Notes under the pieces: model-generated
What the model was told of the DNA's origin: nothing
The model's database searches: none
The model's input: the letters and a program-made list of their open reading frames with translations, nothing else
Made by a program: the position numbers and the translations under genes
In this document: piece by piece, positions 61,626 through 64,000 of the stretch
Layout of the letters: each line of letters starts with the position of its first letter
Position numbering within the stretch: position 1 is the first letter of the stretch
Assembly: GCA_050951365.1 (NCBI GenBank)
Contig: JBMNIX010000014.1
Span: forward strand, 62,001 to 126,000
Direction of reading: 5' to 3'
Length of the DNA: 64,000 nt
Source: JAAYHG01 sp012735455
GTDB lineage: Bacteria; Bacillota; DTU030; DUMP01

Positions 61626-61726
61626 AGTGTTGCTGTCAAGCACCTGTAGTCGCATATCAAATACATCTGTCAGCACCAGAGGCATGGCAAGAGTTCACTA
61701 TACTTTTGTTAAAGCGAGGGAGCACT

Positions 61727-64000
61727 ATGGAACCTTTCACGCAGCAGAGAAAAGTGCCGTTTGTCTTGTTTATGCTGCTGACGTTTATTGTCACTTCGTT
61801 AACCCCTGCTTGGGCTTCAACCCCTCTAATGAGCACAACTCCTGATACGGTGGTTGAACAAGAAGATATTGATCAGGAGTTTGTATTGAAGCTTGAAGAC
61901 GACTTGTTAATAAATACCCAATTGGCCAATTACATCAGGCTGGGAGGCGACTTCGATAGCCTGAGTGTTTCGGAAGTGGTTTACATTGACCGTACCACTG
62001 TAACCGCCAGGGTTTACGGCGCCCTTAAGTACGCGGTACCGGGGCCGGCTCGTTCACCTTATTAGGTCAGGCATTAGAAGGGGGCAATGATGTCACAGCT
62101 GACGTGACTGTGGAAGCAATAGCTGGAAATGGACCGGAGGTGCCCTCGGATTCGGGATTTGCCGGCGGTTCCGGCACGGAAGATGACCCCTACCAAATAG
62201 GAACACCGGAACAACTGGCTCTTCTACATAGAGATTTAGAGGCATACTATGTCCTAATAGCAGACATTGACCTTAAGGATTACCTCTCGAAGGATGGTAA
62301 GGGCTACAACGATGGCAAGGGCTGGGAGCCCATTGGAAGTGAAGATAGGCCATTCACCGGCTTCTTTGACGGCAACGGATGCGTTATTAGTAACGTGTAC
62401 ATATGCCGGAGCGATGAGAATTTCGTCGGCTTGTTTGGGTGTGTTGGCGATGAGGGTGGGCTATTGAATGTAAGACTGGAGGATGCTAATATAACCGGCC
62501 GGGACGCTGTGGGAGGCCTGGTAGGAGATCAATTACGGGTGGGTTGAGGATTGTCTTGCTACCACGGTTACCATTAATGGTAACCAAGCTGTAGGGGGCC
62601 TGGTAGGAATCAATGACGGTTTAGTAGGTGTTTGTTGTGCCACTGAGGTTAACATTAGCGCCGGTCAATCTGTGGGCGGCCTGGTGGGAGACAATGACTT
62701 CGCTGTCTGGGAGAGTTTTGCCAAGGGAAAGGCAACTGGCGGCTATAACGTAGGCGGTCTGATTGGAAATAGTTATTGGCTTGTTTGGGATTGTTATGCC
62801 GATGTGGCCGTAACCGGCCAAGAGGTGGTAGGCGGCCTGATTGGTATAATGACGGTGAGGTCGGCAACTCTTACGCAGCGGGCACTGTAGAGGGAACCGA
62901 TGTTGTTGGCGGTTTGGTGGGAACTAATGGCACACTAGCATTAGTGGAAAAGTGTTACGCCATAGGTGCCGTTACAGGCAATGATGATGTAGGTGGCTTG
63001 GTGGGGCAGAACAACGGAGACGTGTTCGGCTCTTAATATGACAGCGAGTCCGCCGAACAAGATGATGCCGGCAAAGGTGAGCCCAGGACTACCGAAAGAA
63101 TGAAACTCCGCTCCAGCTTTGAGGATTGGGACTTCTTAAAGACATGGAGCATTGAGGATGGGAAAAGCTATCCCATGCTTCGTTGGCAGGAAGGAGCGCC
63201 GCAATCGGGCTTTGAGGCGGAAGCCATCGAGGGTTGGGTAGTCCCGGATATATCATTTTGGCTTACAATTTCCGAGGCCATGGATGAAGACGGTAAACCG
63301 CTGTACGGATCGCATCAAGTGACGATCTATAGCGATCTGGATGATAGTGGGTCACAGGTTAATGCAGAATTTAGCTACGGCGAAGCCGAAGTGCCGGTCA
63401 TTTTGAAAGCAGTAGGAAAACATAACCTGCGAGTTTCCGTAGAAGGGATTTCCTACTCTAACCTGGTCACCATAAACGTATTAACAGGTTTTTTCAGAGG
63501 AAGCGGCAAGCCTGACGATCCTTTCTTGATTGACAATGTGGATCAGTTAAACGAAGTGAGGCACTTCCCCAATGCCTATTTCAAATTGAACGGCGATATA
63601 GACCTGGGGACACTCCCTTATAACGAAGGCAAGGGCTGGGAGCCTATTGGCCAATCACTACCTTTCCAGGGAGGTTTTGACGGAGGCGGTTACGTTATAA
63701 GAAACCTTACCATAAATAGACTATGTGTAGGTCTCTTTGGTAAAACCCAGAATGCAGTTTTATGCAATATAAGACTTGAAAACGTAAGTGTGTCAGGAAT
63801 GGATCATGTAGGTGCTTTAGTAGGTGATATGGGCAAAGGAACCATTGAATCCTGCCAAGCGAGCGGCAGCGTGAACGGCAATAATCGTGTTGGCGGCCTG
63901 GTCGGAACCAACTTCGCTGGTAAAATCTCCAATTCCTCTGCCGGGGTGAAAGTTGTTGTTTCTGTGGATCCTTCGGGAACTTATATAATCGCCGGCGGTT
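61727..64000 (+). pseudogene. Decayed GLUG-repeat surface protein (runs off the window)
   Basis: ATG at 61727 follows AGGGAG and opens a signal peptide (FVLFMLLTFIVTSLTPAWA). The protein then reads through a beta-rich domain into blocks that begin GSGTEDDPYQI...GKGWEPIGS and continue as GLUG repeats (AVGGLVG.N.G repeated about seven times), followed by an Ig-like stretch and a second DDPFLI/GLUG block that is open to the window end. Four lesions interrupt it: a lost base near 62032-62036, an extra C at 62530 (GAT-C-AATTAC), a lost base at 62846-62847, and TAA at 63034-63036 where Tyr is expected (GS-stop-YDSES). GLUG proteins are beta-helical adhesins or peptidases. Several unrelated lesions point to real decay. 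Confidence 0.8.

Noticed and set aside
61626..61726. Separate promoter or gene between the dipeptidase and GLUG genes
   Set aside because: The 100-base gap has no convincing -35/-10 pair or terminator.
1..64000. CRISPR arrays, insertion sequences, phage attachment sites, rRNA
   Set aside because: No regularly spaced direct repeats, transposase motifs, integrases or rRNA stretches were found on reading both strands.

Overview
The window looks like a chromosomal segment of an anaerobic, spore-forming Gram-positive bacterium of the class Clostridia (Moorella/Peptococcaceae-like; this placement is inference). The main reasons are the spoIIE-tilS-hpt-ftsH-coaX-dusB order typical of spore-forming Firmicutes, S-layer homology proteins, strong AGGAGG ribosome sites with many GTG and TTG starts, a tungsten-type aldehyde oxidoreductase, and a Tad pilus locus without a secretin. 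Most genes lie on the minus strand.

Layout. 1-1100: the N-terminal half of a chemoreceptor gene behind a c-di-GMP-I (GEMM) riboswitch with a terminator-like platform. 1131-12700: housekeeping block (cca, an unrecognised gene, dusB, coaX, an FlK-like thioesterase, ftsH, hpt, tilS, spoIIE, tRNA-Val). 12800-24300: cell-surface cluster with two SLH proteins, a 1990-residue protein of 17 TIG/IPT repeats plus FN3, and a copper-amine-oxidase-N-type protein. 24450-29700: a uracil-DNA-glycosylase-like protein, a metallophosphoesterase and a MacAB-type efflux system. 29977-34520: stress/drug-response region with a frameshifted RsiV-like gene, a TipA-type MerR regulator whose promoter has a 19-bp spacer filled by a perfect palindrome, and a divergent ABC-F gene behind a leader peptide and an intrinsic terminator. 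34547-45292: one long run of genes for a Tad (Flp) pilus, read from the pilin to a DegS/DegU-like two-component pair. 45505-51233: aldehyde oxidoreductase with MoaD, a polyferredoxin and NuoE/F/G-like subunits, which looks like an NAD(H)-linked, possibly electron-bifurcating, tungsten enzyme complex. 51450-60713: acetoin dehydrogenase system (E1 alpha, E1 beta, E2, SDR, VOC), its sigma-54 activator AcoR, a sirtuin, AcoX and a Lin0512 protein. Two near-consensus sigma-54 promoters drive the two aco operons. 60793-64000: AT-richer DNA with a secreted VanX-type dipeptidase and a decayed GLUG-repeat surface protein that runs off the window.

Three otherwise intact genes (RsiV-like, polyferredoxin, acoR) each carry a single +1 frameshift next to a short homopolymer, which may be sequence error. 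The GLUG gene has three indels and a stop codon and looks truly degenerate.
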